Origin: Panulirus ornatus
Lineage: Eukaryota; Arthropoda; Malacostraca; Decapoda; Palinuridae
NCBI RefSeq assembly: GCF_036320965.1
Contig: NC_092236.1
Span: forward strand, 15,162,018-15,226,017
Length of the DNA stretch: 64,000 bases
Direction: 5' to 3'
Positions 13,491 through 24,539 of this stretch are shown piece by piece. A program made the position numbers and the translations under genes. The notes beneath the pieces were generated by a model. That model was given only the letters and a program-made list of their open reading frames with translations. It was not told the origin of the DNA and did not search any database. The first letter of the stretch is position 1. Every line of letters starts with the position of its first letter.

Positions 13491-13640
13491 AAGGTCCTGA
13501 GGGAGATATAATTAGATTACGATGTATATATGTTTTCCACTCAAAAAAAATTCTCAGTGTTAAAATGTGTACCTCAGTTCCTTCATGAACCGAAATGTGC
13601 TTCTTGCAGAGGTTAATTCCAAAGTTGAAAAATGAACGGA

Positions 13641-15425
13641 CCTTTCATTGTCGTGCCATAGTCTCCATGCCTTTCATTGTCGTGCCATAGTCTCCATGCC
13701 TTTCATTGTCGTGCCATAGTCTCCATGCCTTTCATTGTCGTGCCATAGTCTCCATGCCTTTCATTGTCGTGCCATAGTCTCCATGCCTTTCATTGTCGTG
13801 CATAGTCTCCATGCCTTTCATTGTCGTGCCATGTCTCCATACCTTTCATTGTCGTGCATAGTCTCCATGCCTTTCATTGTCGTGCCATAGTCTCCATGAC
13901 TTTCATTGTCGTGCCATAGTCTCCATGCCTTTCATTGTCATGCCATAGTCTCCATGCCTTTCATTGTCGTGCCATAGTCTACATACCTTTCATTGTCGTG
14001 CCATAGTCTACATACCTTTCATTGTCGTGCCATAGTCTCCATACCTTTCATTGTCGTGCCATAGTCTACATACCTTTCATTGTCGTGCCATAGTCTCCAT
14101 ACCTTTCATTGTCGTGCCATAGTCTACATACCTTTCATTGTCGTGCCATAGTCTACATACCTTTCATTGTCGTGCCATAGTCTCCATGCCTTTCATTGTC
14201 GTGCCATAGTCTCCATGCCTTTCATTGTTGTGCCATAGTCTCCATGCCTTTCATTGTTGTGCCATAGTCTCCATGCCTTTCATTGTCGTGCCATAGTCTC
14301 CATGCCTTTCATTGTCGTGCTATAGTCTCCATACCCTTCATGGTCGTGCCATAGTCTCCATACCTTTCATTGTTGAGCCATAGCCTCTATAAACCTTTCA
14401 TTGTTGAGCCAAAGCCTCCATACTTTATATTGTCGTGCTATAGTCTCCATACCTTTCATTGTCGTGCCATAGTCTACATACCTTTCATTGTCGTGCCATA
14501 GTCTCCATGCCTTTCATTGTCGTGCCATAGTCTCTATAAAGCTTTCATTGTTATGCCATAGTCTCTATACCTTTCATTGTTGTGCCATAGCCTCTATAAA
14601 CCTTTCATTGTTGAGCCAAAGCCTCCATGAACCTTTCATTGTCGTGCTATAGTCTCCATACCCTTCATGGTCGTGCCATAGTCTCCATACCTTTCATTGT
14701 CGTGCCATAGTCTCCATACCTTTCATTGTCGTGCCATAGTCTCCATACCTTTCATTGTCGTGCCATAGTCTACATACCTTTCATTGTCGTGCCATAGTCT
14801 ACATACCTTTCATTGTCGTGCCATAGTCTCCATGCCTTTCATTGTCGTGCCATAGTCTCCATGCCTTTCATTGTTGTGCCATAGTCTCCATGCCTTTCAT
14901 TGTTGTGCCATAGTCTCCATGCCTTTCATTGTCGTGCCATAGTCTCCATGACTTTCATTGTCGTGCTATAGTCTCCATACCTTTCATTGTCGTGCCATAG
15001 TCTCCATACCTTTCATTGTTGAGCCATAGCCTCTATAAACCTTTCATTGTTGAGCCAAAGCCTCCATACTTTATATTGTCGTGCTATAGTCTCCATACCT
15101 TTCATGGTCGTGCCATAGTCTATATACCTTTCATGGTCGTGCCATAGTCTATATACCTTTCATGGTCGTGCCATAGTCTATATACCTTTCATTGTTGTGC
15201 CATAGTCTCTATAAAGCTTTCATTGTTGAGCCATAGTCTCTATAAACCTTTCATTGTTAAGCCAAAGCCTCCATACCTTTCATTGTCGTGCCATAGTCTC
15301 CATACCTTTCATTGTCGTGCCATAGTCTCCATACCTTTCATTGTCGTGCCATAGCCTCCATACCTTATATTGTCATGCTATAGTCTCCATACCTTTCATG
15401 GTCGTGTCATAGTCTCCATGAACCT
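13641..15425 (+). repeat. 29-bp minisatellite, about 61 copies
   Basis: Units begin CCTTTCATTGTCGTGCC and end ATAGTCTCCATG. Common variants have CTACATA, CTCTATAAA (31-bp units) or TTGAGCCAAAGCC. Unlike the 15- and 21-bp arrays, units are heterogeneous. A block from about 14041 to 14460 recurs at about 14687 to 15105 with a constant 646-bp offset, so part of the array was duplicated as a higher-order segment. Confidence 0.95.
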
Positions 15426-15953
15426 AGACCTCAGGAGCAGCAGATGATATGTTCAATCAGAACGGAATGATCAATTGTTCCTAATTATGCACAAGATCAG
15501 GGTGTTCACCGGCACTAAATGGTATTAACTGAATCATCTGAGACTGAACATCAGGTGTGTAATACTGGAGGTAATTTGACAGGTTCTGGATGGAGAGTGC
15601 CGCTATACTACGGTTAGAGCTAATTGGTGGCTCCCGAACGCTATAAGCCAAAGCTAATGACTATTAGAATGTAGGACATGCAAGCCGTGGCATTACAATT
15701 TCCTTGAGGGTTTGAGTACACAGCCCTCATCATTAAACCATATCTAAGTTCATATTTCTGACTGCGACGTTTAAGGTTTCGACGGCAAGTGCGATTAAAC
15801 GCCTTACAAGTCGAATTAAGGGAAAAGAAAATCCTGAAAGTGAATGTTTATGTTTTTCTGCAGGGCAGATGGGGAAGATGTACCCATCGGCCCGAAGTCA
15901 TTTTTACATCTGTCATGCCTGTGTTATGCAGACATTCTACTCTCGCCAGCATA
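15426..15953. other. Anonymous sequence, no gene recognised
   Basis: No element or coding region recognised. Confidence 0.45.
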
Positions 15954-16073
15954 TAATGATGATAGTAATGATAATGATGATAATAATGATGATAATAATG
16001 TTAATATTATCATTATTATGTTATTATTATCATTATTACTATTTCTATTATTATTATTATCATTATTATTATT

Positions 16074-16139
<66 letters not shown>
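15954..16139 (+). repeat. (ATT)n / (GAT)n imperfect trinucleotide tract
   Basis: GATAATAATG words pass into a nearly perfect ATT run at 16083-16138 that stops exactly at a LINE 3' fragment. Confidence 0.95.
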
Positions 16140-16437
16140 GGCGGTGGAAAGATGGAGTGAAAAAGATTTTGTGTGATCGGGGCCTGAACATGCAGGAGGG
16201 TGAAAGGAGGGCAAGGAATAGAGTGAATTGGAGCGATGTGGTATACCTGGGTTGACGTGCTGTCAGTGGATTGAATCAAGGCATGTGAAGCGTCTGGGGT
16301 AAACCATGGAAAGCTGTGTAGGTATGTATATTTGCGTGTGTGGACGTATGTATATACATGTGTATGGGGGGGGGGTGGGCCATTTCTTTCGTCTGTTTCC
16401 TTGCGCTACCTCGCAAACGCGGGAAACAGCGACAAAA
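16140..16437 (+). mobile_element. RTE-like LINE, 5'-truncated 3' end
   Basis: Begins within the last codons of the LINE ORF (WKDGVKKILCDRGLNMQEGE, read at about 16145-16205) and continues through the ORF end into the 3' UTR. The UTR carries the same G-rich run, the GCTACCTCGCAAACGCGGGA block and a short A-rich end. It is closely similar to the copy at 63290-63590. It is flanked on both sides by ATT trinucleotide arrays. Confidence 0.9.
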
Positions 16438-16452
16438 TATAATAAAATGAAA

Positions 16453-16612
16453 TAATAAATAAATATTATTAATATTATTATCATTATTATTATTATTATT
16501 ATTATCATTATTATTATTATTATTCATTATCTATTATTATCATTATTATTATTATTATTATTCATTATCAATTATTATCATTATTATTATTATTATCACT
16601 ATTATCATTAAT
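16453..16612 (+). repeat. (ATT)n imperfect tract
   Basis: ATT/ATC words on the 3' side of the LINE fragment. Confidence 0.93.
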
Positions 16613-16792
16613 ATAAGAATAATGATACAAATGAAATTAAGGATAATTTGCCAGTCTCTTCATGTTTGTCCTTCTCTGTACGATTAACTTCATCTTATGA
16701 TACCTTACTCTTATTTCACAAACCTCATTTCACCCCCTCGGTCCGCTTCACTCTGCCTCACTAGATCTGCCTCACCACCACGTCTCAGTCAT

Positions 16793-17033
16793 CCTCCTCC
16801 TCCTCCTCCTCCTCCAACTCTTCTTCCTCCTCTTTCCACGCCTACTCTCTTACTTATTCTCTTCCTCCTCCTCCTCCTCCTCCTCCTCCTCCTCCTCCTC
16901 CTCCTCCTCCTCCTCCTCCTCCTCCTCCTCCTCCTTCTCCTCCTCCTCCTCCTCCTCCTCCTTCCACTCCTCCTTCTCCTCCTCCTCCTCCTCCTCCTCC
17001 TCCTCCTCCTCCTCCTCCTCCTCCTCCTCCTCT
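16793..17033 (+). repeat. (TCC)n trinucleotide array
   Basis: CTC/TCC trinucleotides with few interruptions, giving strong purine/pyrimidine strand asymmetry. The Leu-rich and Gly-rich frames across it are artefacts. Confidence 0.95.
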
Positions 17034-17351
17034 TTCTGCTATTCCAAGTCTTCCACCCACTTCCCCCACTGAAAACTATTACGAATATTCAGGCTATGTA
17101 CAGAACATGAATAAAAACTGAGCCATCTATAAAAGGTGAACAAATGCCTATTCCTCCCCCTTTCCCTGGGCCCAGCCAGGCTCGGTGGGCGGCTAACACA
17201 CACTGTAAACTGGCAGACTTCCACTCAATGGCCCTGTTTACTCGGTCACTGGGGGGGAGCGGGCGCTCTGGACCGCCCAGTGTCAATAGGAGGAATAAAT
17301 GAAATACTCCATCCTCGCCGTCGATGAATTCATAGAAAACCAGGACTTCAG

Positions 17352-17354
<3 letters not shown>

Positions 17355-17442
<88 letters not shown>
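17355..17442. repeat. (GT)n microsatellite
   Basis: About 44 GT units with one interruption at 17392. Confidence 0.97.
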
Positions 17443-17443
<1 letters not shown>

Positions 17444-19289
17444 TTCAAATTAGTCAGAAATGGCGAAGTAGAGACCCTGGCCTCTTCTAACCTCCTCTGA
17501 CATGTCTAGTGACCTCTTCTGACCTTTTCATTTTGGTATGCCATGTTTTGACCTCTAAAAAAAAAAGAACTCTGGCGACTTATAACCCATGACCTGTCAT
17601 CATATGATCCTCATTAAACGTAATGTTGATTTCACAAATGTGATCCCCTTTTTGCATTGTTCTAACGTCTTCTCTGTTTTGAGTTTGGCTTGCCATATAA
17701 CCTCTGATCTCTCTGACTTGCCTAGTCGATTATTTTAACTCTAACCTTTTGCACCTTTTTCCATATTCTTTTCACCTATGATTCTATCTTTCCTTTTGCT
17801 TCCTTGACCTATTGCGTGATTTCTTTTGACCCCTTGCACCTCAGCTTTTTCTAATCTTCTTTCTGATCACATTTGACATCTGACCTCTTTCAATATCAGA
17901 GGATCTCTCATGATCTCTGAATCCCCTTCGGTCTGACTTGTGGCCTGATATTACGGTACGTTTTCGCTTCTTTGTGTATGACCAACTCTTCTTGAAGTAG
18001 AATAATGGTAGCACTATTAAGTTACTTATGACAAAGGCTCCATTCAAGCACTGAAGTCCTCTTCGAGGCCTAGCCTTGGCGGACAAAGAGAGAGACAAAA
18101 GCGAGAGACAAGTCAAAGACTTCGGGAGGAAGAAAGAGACAGGGTGAAACAAAAGAAAGTGGAGATAAAAGGTAGAGAAGAAAGGTGTATGGTGTATATT
18201 TATATGTATGTATGCAAGGAAAAGGTGCGAGTTTTAACTCCGTATGTCAGTCTTAAAGAAGGAGTAAGGTAAAGCTTGGCACTAAGCTGCTAACTGGAAA
18301 ACCTGATTTAAGGATATTGCGAAATTTCGTTTGTATGTGTGTGTGTGTGTGTGTGTGTGTACAGTGAGGTTTCCTGAATTTAGTTACCATGGATGGTTCT
18401 GAAATTCCCTTACATTGAGCTGGACAGAGTATACAGCTATCTCTTAGTTTCTTTACAGAATCACCTCATAATTTCGTTGAGATCTATACACAACCCTTGG
18501 CACAACGTACTCCCCGTACCAGCACGACCACAACGAACTCGAACTGTCTTCACAGCCCACAACCCACCATTGCCACCACCCACCATCGCCACCACCCACC
18601 ATCGCCACCACCCACGACAAACTGCCGTCACCACCACCATCGTCTCTCGACCTCGAGACCTCCCACCCACTCCTCCTCCAGAACACGGTCTTGCCTCATT
18701 TTTCAAAACCTGATTCTGTCGCTTTTCCTGGGGCATCGATCCGGCCTCATAATTCTTGCAACTACATCCGCCACACAGTCTTTCCCTCTGTCTCCTCCTC
18801 CTCGCTTGATCATATCCTTCGAATTTATTCTTCTCACTGTATATCCGTGCTTATGGTTATATTGCAAAGGGACTACATAGATTTTTTTTTTTACTATTAC
18901 TCGAGCATCGGTGAGGCAGAGCAGTAAATTCCTCCTGCTCGTTCCTCACTCCCAAAACGAGACGGAAATTCTCTGCTTCTAGAACAGCAGCAGCAGCAGC
19001 ACAAAGCATCGCCCGCCCCCCCTTCTTTGATCCCATCTCGAGATTATTTGTACAAGCGCAACACACCAGCTTCCGAGGTAGTTGTATTAGTTCTCAAGAT
19101 CGTTTGTAAGGGCAGGCAGAGCTCTCAGTGCAGATTGCCTTGTTTATAGTTGGTATCCTTTGTTCCACCTTTTAGGAGAGAGGCACACGAGATGCTCCTA
19201 CATATAAGAACTATTTAGTGTGTTCGTTCGCGCTAAATAGATTAACCTATCTCACTACAGGGTTTAAAGTATCGTGCACAAAACGTCAT
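17443..19289. other. Anonymous sequence with weak TGACCTC-rich stretch
   Basis: TGACCTCT words recur irregularly from 17480 to 17900, probably a decayed minisatellite. A short (GT)n lies at 18334-18361. No gene was recognised. Confidence 0.4.
18563..18615 (+). repeat. 16-bp tandem repeat, 3.3 copies
   Basis: Unit CCCACCATCGCCACCA, with one C-to-T change in the first copy. Confidence 0.85.
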
Positions 19290-19660
19290 TATCGTACTTC
19301 AGCGGGTGTAGGTTTCATGCTGAACGAGAAAAGTGACTTAAGTTTAGGGGTATGCTATCATACTAAAGGAAATTGAGTTACTGTACTCAGAAGTTATGGC
19401 TATTGCATTCAGCGGGTTGAGTTATCGTAATTATGGTAAATTAGCGAATTCAAAGGATTTAGGTTGGGTATTTGTTGTGCTAGAGGGATTTAGCTGTCAC
19501 ATTTATTGGAACAAGTTACCGAGCTCAAGATAGAATCATCCGAGTCCAAGAATTGAATTATCGTACGCAAAGGAGTCCAGTTATCATACTCGAGGGGGTC
19601 CAGTTATCGAACTCAGTGGTTTAATCCATTATACTAAAAGTTATGAGTAAGCGACTTCAC
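19290..19660 (+). repeat. Decayed AGTTATCGTACTC-type minisatellite
   Basis: AGTTATCGTAC or AGTTATCATACTC motifs recur near 19375, 19425, 19555, 19580 and 19605 with CAAGGAGTCC-like spacers. The core resembles the decayed repeats at 6640-7690 and the 21-bp array. Boundaries are approximate. Confidence 0.5.
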
Positions 19661-20267
19661 ATTCGTCAGGGCGTCACTCTTAGAGGAAGAAGTTCTCAGA
19701 CTCAGGATTTTGTTATTAGGATTTTGTCATCATCCTAGAAAGACTTAGTTGCTCAGCTGTTCAAAAGTCTCAGCTCCCATATAATCAAAGGACAAAGTTG
19801 ATCTTCACAAGCAGGTGACGAATCTGTGTACACTACCGAGTCACTGTAAAGAATAAATGGAAAAAGATCTGATTCAGATCCTAGACTTGCCGTAAGTAGA
19901 AGAGCATTAGATCTCCCTGCTCTGATGTAGGATCCCTTATACTCACAGGAGCATCGTAACGGTAAGGTTATGCCGTCGTGAGGAAGTGCTCCTTCGCCAG
20001 CCCTCTCGAGCAACGAGTCATTGCACCTACGCAGTTCAAGTCGTCGCAGGCGAGAGAAAATGTCCACCTCCGTCATCCTCGGTACGAGCAGCATGTTGAC
20101 TGCGCCAAGGAATCCGGCAAAATTCGTCTCTCGTGTGGAATCATCAGACGAGTTCTCCTCCCTTTCCAGGAATGACTTAGAATTCCTAATTTTGAGTCAA
20201 TATTTGATCCATAGTTACTCCAGAGACGCGCCTCGCCAGACTCTGATTTTGCTATACGGGAGAGAAG

Positions 20268-20272
<5 letters not shown>
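19661..20272. other. Anonymous sequence, no gene recognised
   Basis: A 113-codon minus-strand frame (19753-20094) and overlapping plus-strand frames show no domain I recognise. Confidence 0.4.

Positions 20273-20356
<84 letters not shown>
20273..20356. repeat. (GA)n microsatellite
   Basis: About 42 GA units. Confidence 0.97.
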
Positions 20357-20357
<1 letters not shown>

Positions 20358-20934
20358 ACATACGTATCTAATAGTACCTACGAGGGGATTTTTCTGAGAC
20401 AGACACACAGGAGAGGCACACATGATGAAGGTGATAACCAACGTATAGCAAAGTTTCATTTTCCATTATATCTAGACGTCCTTTCCTTTTACAAATGACC
20501 CCGCGCGAGGAGAGTAATTTCTCTAATGCAAGGTACATGAGCGAGCAATAGGCACAATGCTCGTTGTTAATGAGAGGTTCACTTGCTCTCCGTTACGCTG
20601 AATCAGCGAGTTGATCATAAGTTGATACAAGCTACGTTAAAAGTGAGTTAATGAGACCAGGCCCATAGTGAGGCATCTCAGTGTGAGTCATATTCATGTT
20701 TTAGTATGTAGAATATCGTGAGGTAATCAGATGAGGCCCATAGTAAGGTATCTCATTATGAGTGAGGTTAAGTATTTAGTGTGTGGAACATCGTATGTAA
20801 TCTGAGCTTCGTTCGTGTCCAGCCTTGTCATGGTAGGGACTTAAATAGTGAGTGTTTACAGTGGCAGAGTGTATCACTGAGGGGATAGTGGTGGTAGTGT
20901 TGCATAGCCCCACACATTGCTGTAGTGCTGTGCG

Positions 20935-21240
20935 CATATGACAGCTCTGTGTCCTCTACTGCTGTAAGGTTATGACAGCCCTGTATCCCCTAGTGCCGTA
21001 AGGTTATGACAGCCCTGTATCCTTCAGTGATGTGAGCTTACGACAGCAGTGTATCTTCTAGTGCTGTAAGCTTGTGACAGCCCTGTATCCTCAAGTGTTG
21101 TAAGCTTGAAACAGAGCCTGTATCCTCCTATGCTGTAAGCTTGCGACACCCCTGTATCCTCCAGTGTTATGGGGTAATGATACCACGTATTCTCCAGTGC
21201 TTGGAATGTTACCATACAGCAAACTTCTTCAGTGTCGAAA
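20935..21240 (+). repeat. Degenerate minisatellite of about 34 bp, about 8 copies
   Basis: Units contain GACAGCCCTGTATCC followed by AGTGCTGTAAGCTTA-like sequence, with frequent substitutions and small indels. Confidence 0.8.
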
Positions 21241-22599
21241 GTTTATGACGACTAAACACCCTGTGCCCTTCCCTGGAACAAAAGTCCTGCGCTCACGCGT
21301 TCCCCGCTCACTATGGTAGCGCACTCAGCCTCAGGGAGGTTGAGATGAGGTTGGCTGAAAAACAGAGACTGCCCGAAGAAATGCAACGGTTACACTCATC
21401 GTAACCTCAGGTCACTTGAAAGCTTTGAAAGATGTAATGGAGTGTGTGAATGGTAGTAATGGCGCGTCTTCCCTGACCCGAAGATTAATTCCTGCTCTTC
21501 CGATAGAGGTCTATCACAGGTTATAATCTACACTTGCGAACGAATATACTCAGATTTACTCCGTAAGATCAGGAGGCATAAGGTACGTTCAACCCTAAGG
21601 TTGTATTAGGAGATGCTGGTGGGAGGGGGGAAAAAAACAATAACAGTGTGCACGCAACCTCCCCATTCCTGCCGAGTTCGAATCTATCCAGCGGTTGCTT
21701 TTGCTTGTGATTGATTCGTGGAAACACGCAGACGTCAAACAGTGCGAAACCTGGAGGGGGGAAAAAAAAATCTTCTGGGACATGAAAGTCTTGCTTGTGA
21801 GAAAGAAAAAGCAAAAGAGAGTCGGGAGGAGTGTGAACAGTAGACTGGAAAAGGAGAGGATGGCCAGACAAGAGCAGTGGACATTTTAAAGCTGCACTGG
21901 AACCAAGAAAGGCAGGGGGACTTGACTCGAACGAAGACAAGGGGGAAAAGTTTACTTGAACGAAGACGGAGAGGAGAGCTTGACTGAGGAGGAGTCAGGG
22001 TGGAAAACTTGATTGGAAGAAAGAGAGTGGGAGCAAGACGGGGAGAGAGACCTAACTGGAACAGAAGGGTAAACGACTGGAGCAAAGATTTGACAAGTAA
22101 AACTTGGCCGGAGCCGTAAAACAGGGGGGGGGACACAGATGGGGGAAATTAACTGGAATGCTGAACGGGAGTAAAAGTCGTCTGGAATGGAATCAAGAAG
22201 GAAGATAGTTTAAAAGAATACAAGGAAGGAAATTCAACTCATACAAAGAGAGTAAGGGAAAATTTGCGTGTCAGAAACACACTGAAATTAAAATCTGAGT
22301 AGAAGGAACTTGCAAAGAAAACTTTCACAAACAGGAAAAGACTGGAGAGAAAATTAACACGAAGGCAACTTCACAGGAACGAGTATTAGAAGAGTCAGCT
22401 AACAGACTGAAAGTAAAGTGAGGACGTCCAGGGAAGGAGGTTTGGTTCTGGACTCTTGAAATGTAATTCTGTTATGGAACCAGAATCCTCGTGGGCTTTC
22501 AGATTGAACATATATGTCGGCAGTGACTTCTGTTATATCAGGGAGAATAACTCTCTGATTGAGGGACGTAGAGATACAGAATAACATCGCAATAAACAA
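21241..22599. other. Anonymous sequence with weak purine-rich repeats
   Basis: From about 21890 to 22380, AACTTGACTGGAACGAAG-like words recur irregularly in purine-rich sequence, probably a decayed minisatellite. No gene was recognised. Confidence 0.4.

Positions 22600-22693
<94 letters not shown>
22600..22693. repeat. (TA)n microsatellite
   Basis: About 46 AT units. Confidence 0.97.
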
Positions 22694-22695
<2 letters not shown>

Positions 22696-22769
22696 CTAAC
22701 TGTGTTTTGTGCATGAAAGAAAAAGATGTAGAACTCGCAATATTCTAAAAATATTTAGAGAAGAATAAT

Positions 22770-23640
22770 TGCCTGCAGGATCCCTGCCTGCCCCCAACCC
22801 CCTCTCCAACCCCAAGCCTAACGCATCCCACCTTTTGTTCTGCCTACCGCCCTCAACCTCCTCCCCTCCCCACCCGCCCACCATTGCCTCTACCCAGAAC
22901 ACTTGCACCGGCCAGCTTACCTCCCACGAACCCGACATCCACACCGCCTTGCAGGGTACCTACCTCCAACAACCTTCTCCCAAAGCACGTTCACAACCTC
23001 TCCTACAGCTTCCCCAAATCCAGACACCCCACACCTTCTCTCAGTGCCTCTCCCCCCCTCGCCCCAATAGCCCGCTCTATAGTGACCCTTACATGTAAAT
23101 GCCCTTACTAACACTCATCCTCTGAACCTTCTCCACGCCCATGCCTCGTCTTGCACCTCATGTCTCCTCCCGCTACCTCTTCGTCCACATCGTCCACAAC
23201 TGCGTCTTCGCCGATCGTTCGTCACAATCACACCATCACTTTCTCCCAGTGCTAACAAGCCCACGTCTCTCCTAGTGCATTCGGTACAACGCTTTAGTGA
23301 GTAACACAACTCCAATACCCTCCCGTAGGTTCCCTGTGCCTCTGTCCTATCCCTCACCCAGTTCATCCAGTCGCGCCTTAACCTGACACTTCCACGCTCA
23401 CGATGCCATCCAGTATCAGTCATCTTAACCCTCCACCGCCCGGTACATCCACTCCAACGGCTTATCCCAGTACCCACCAGTGCCTAATCCTCCTCTTTCT
23501 CCTCCTCCTCCTCCTCCTCCTCCCAGTGCTATTTCCCAGAACCCCTCGTCCATTATACCCACTCCCACACCTAACCCCAATACCCCCGACGCCTACACAC
23601 TCACCTCCCTCACCGTACCTCAACCAACCTTGGCGACAGT
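22770..23640 (+). repeat. C-rich low-complexity region
   Basis: Strongly C- and pyrimidine-biased on plus, with CCCAC, ACCCCAA and a (CTC)n core near 23490-23522. Pro/Ser/Thr-rich frames here follow composition. Confidence 0.6.
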
Positions 23641-23860
23641 TCTCCACCAGGAAACTCTCTTGTTTGCTCATTCAAATTCTGTTTCAATTTTCCCTCAAAA
23701 ACTCAGCCAGCTTCGCCACGCCTTACTCTCAAAGAGTTTTCTGCTAGGGAGGGAAAAGAAATATTTTTCTCATGAGAAGGTGAATAATTTTGGAGTTTCC
23801 GGATTCTCCTCTATATTTTCCGTCATATTTTTTCTTCTTCCCAATGTAAGATATTCTTCA

Positions 23861-23862
<2 letters not shown>

Positions 23863-23936
<74 letters not shown>
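23863..23936. repeat. (TA)n microsatellite
   Basis: About 37 AT units. Confidence 0.97.
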
Positions 23937-23939
<3 letters not shown>

Positions 23940-24539
23940 GGGAAAAATGAATTGAAGATGATATTCACTTCATCGACGAGATATATGAGTTTTGGGAGGA
24001 AGGGTCAGGTCAAGCTGCACTTCTTGTATGGACGAAGATTTAAGTGTCTACTGGAGTCTCGTAGTATCAAGTTGACCTTAGCTACACAGTCTTTTCATAT
24101 GGCCTAATTTCCCTATTCTCCCCTTGATAGAAATAGGATAAAGATACGTCCCATTTCTCTCAATTATTCATTATATAATTGAGTAAATTCTGCAATTCTA
24201 GTAATAGCATTTTCATCATGGTCAGAGTTAGTCTGTCCTGATTTCATTAGTATTTTCCTGTATGAGTGTGAATATTCACACCAGCCCTTAATGCTGTTTG
24301 TATACATTTGAATTCTGATGTAAATTCTTATGGTATAAGGGTTCTCCAAGGACTTTACATTTGTGATCTCTGGGAGAATTATTCATGATACAGCGAATGA
24401 AAATGGTCGTAAGGACTGCTTATGCTGATTCTGTTTATATTTTGGGAATCAGAAGTTCTGCGTCAAGTTAATGTACGTTCGCTTCCACTCCTGAACACTG
24501 GCAACCTCCCCATGTGAAAAGGGTAGGTCCTTCCGCCCT
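23937..24539. other. Anonymous sequence, no gene recognised
   Basis: AT-rich, with only short frames. Confidence 0.45.

Noticed and set aside
13641..15425. 29-bp repeats resembling a CRISPR array
   Set aside because: Repeats are directly contiguous with no unique spacers and no cas genes, and the setting is eukaryotic.
20021..20371. 116-codon plus-strand frame ending in Arg-Glu repeats
   Set aside because: It runs into the (GA)n tract, overlaps other frames on both strands, and has no recognisable domain.
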